DNA of 5,973 bases, taken from Atopostipes sp964624875 (lineage in GTDB: Bacteria > Bacillota > Bacilli > Lactobacillales > Carnobacteriaceae_A). The notes below the pieces were generated by a model, which saw nothing but the letters and a program-made list of their open reading frames with translations, did no database searches and was not told the DNA's origin. Both the position numbers and the translations under genes were made by a program. Where the stretch lies: contig CAZUZA010000072.1 of the NCBI GenBank assembly GCA_964624875.1, forward strand, positions 1-5,973, written 5' to 3'. Positions 5,860-5,973 of this stretch are shown one piece after another; positions within the stretch are counted from its first letter, which is position 1; each line of letters begins with the position of its first letter.

Positions 5860-5973
5860 ATTGTCTTCGGTTGTATTTTTCCCATTTAAGTAGCCTTGAA
5901 TGTTCGTATACTAGTGGATTTTTTGTTGTTTAATGGCTCTACATTTCTCTACTTTTGGATAGAAATGGTGTGA
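5860..5973 (-). pseudogene. Upstream remnant of the RibD-C-family gene, interrupted by TAG
   Basis: In the frame of the gene at 5317-5859, the 17 codons directly upstream read YTNIQGYLNGKNTTEDN, which fits the family. A TAG stands at 5911-5913. Beyond it the frame is open to the window edge, with residues such as KVEKCRAIKQQKIH that could align with the poorly conserved segment just before this region in relatives; that alignment is weak. The true N-terminus would lie outside the window. No other gene or promoter is evident here. Confidence 0.5.

Noticed and set aside
5658..5933. Plus-strand frame of 91 codons opposite the RibD-C-family gene
   Set aside because: Antisense shadow with a His/Leu-rich product and no ribosome binding site; the minus frame carries clear family motifs.

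Overview
The window looks like chromosomal DNA of a Gram-positive member of the Bacillota (class Bacilli). The grounds are GGAG-type ribosome binding sites, hairpin-plus-U terminators after nearly every gene, and protein families typical of Bacilli: a PgaC/IcaA-like glycosyltransferase, a LacX-like aldose epimerase, an M19 dipeptidase, an RluA-type pseudouridine synthase and a RibD-C reductase. I cannot fix the genus from this sequence.

Layout, left to right. (1) 1-611, plus strand: the C-terminal part of a processive family 2 glycosyltransferase, cut by the window edge and followed by a strong terminator. (2) 611-937: no gene. It holds four tandem 41-bp units and a second terminator. (3) 938-1819, minus strand: an AT-rich two-gene operon, a 222-residue secreted protein with a Gly/Ala-rich hydrophobic stretch and, 9 nt downstream, a 67-residue protein with two membrane segments. 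The layout suggests a bacteriocin-like toxin with its immunity protein; this is inference. (4) 1820-2139: the operon's probable promoter, two more copies of the repeat unit, and a second copy of the terminator. (5) 2140-3123, minus: M19 membrane-dipeptidase-family enzyme. (6) 3242-4135, plus: aldose 1-epimerase-family protein, divergent from the dipeptidase, with an extended -10 promoter. (7) A shared bidirectional terminator, then 4246-5196, minus: RluA-family pseudouridine synthase. (8) 5317-5859, minus: a RibD-C/dihydrofolate-reductase-family gene that has lost its N-terminal part behind an in-frame TAG, probably a pseudogene.

Most genes are single-gene transcription units with their own terminators, so no common pathway is evident. 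The part worth attention is the AT-rich pair at 938-1819. It is bracketed by two direct copies of a module made of terminator plus 41-bp units. This resembles an accessory cassette placed between housekeeping genes, and recombination between the two copies could delete it.
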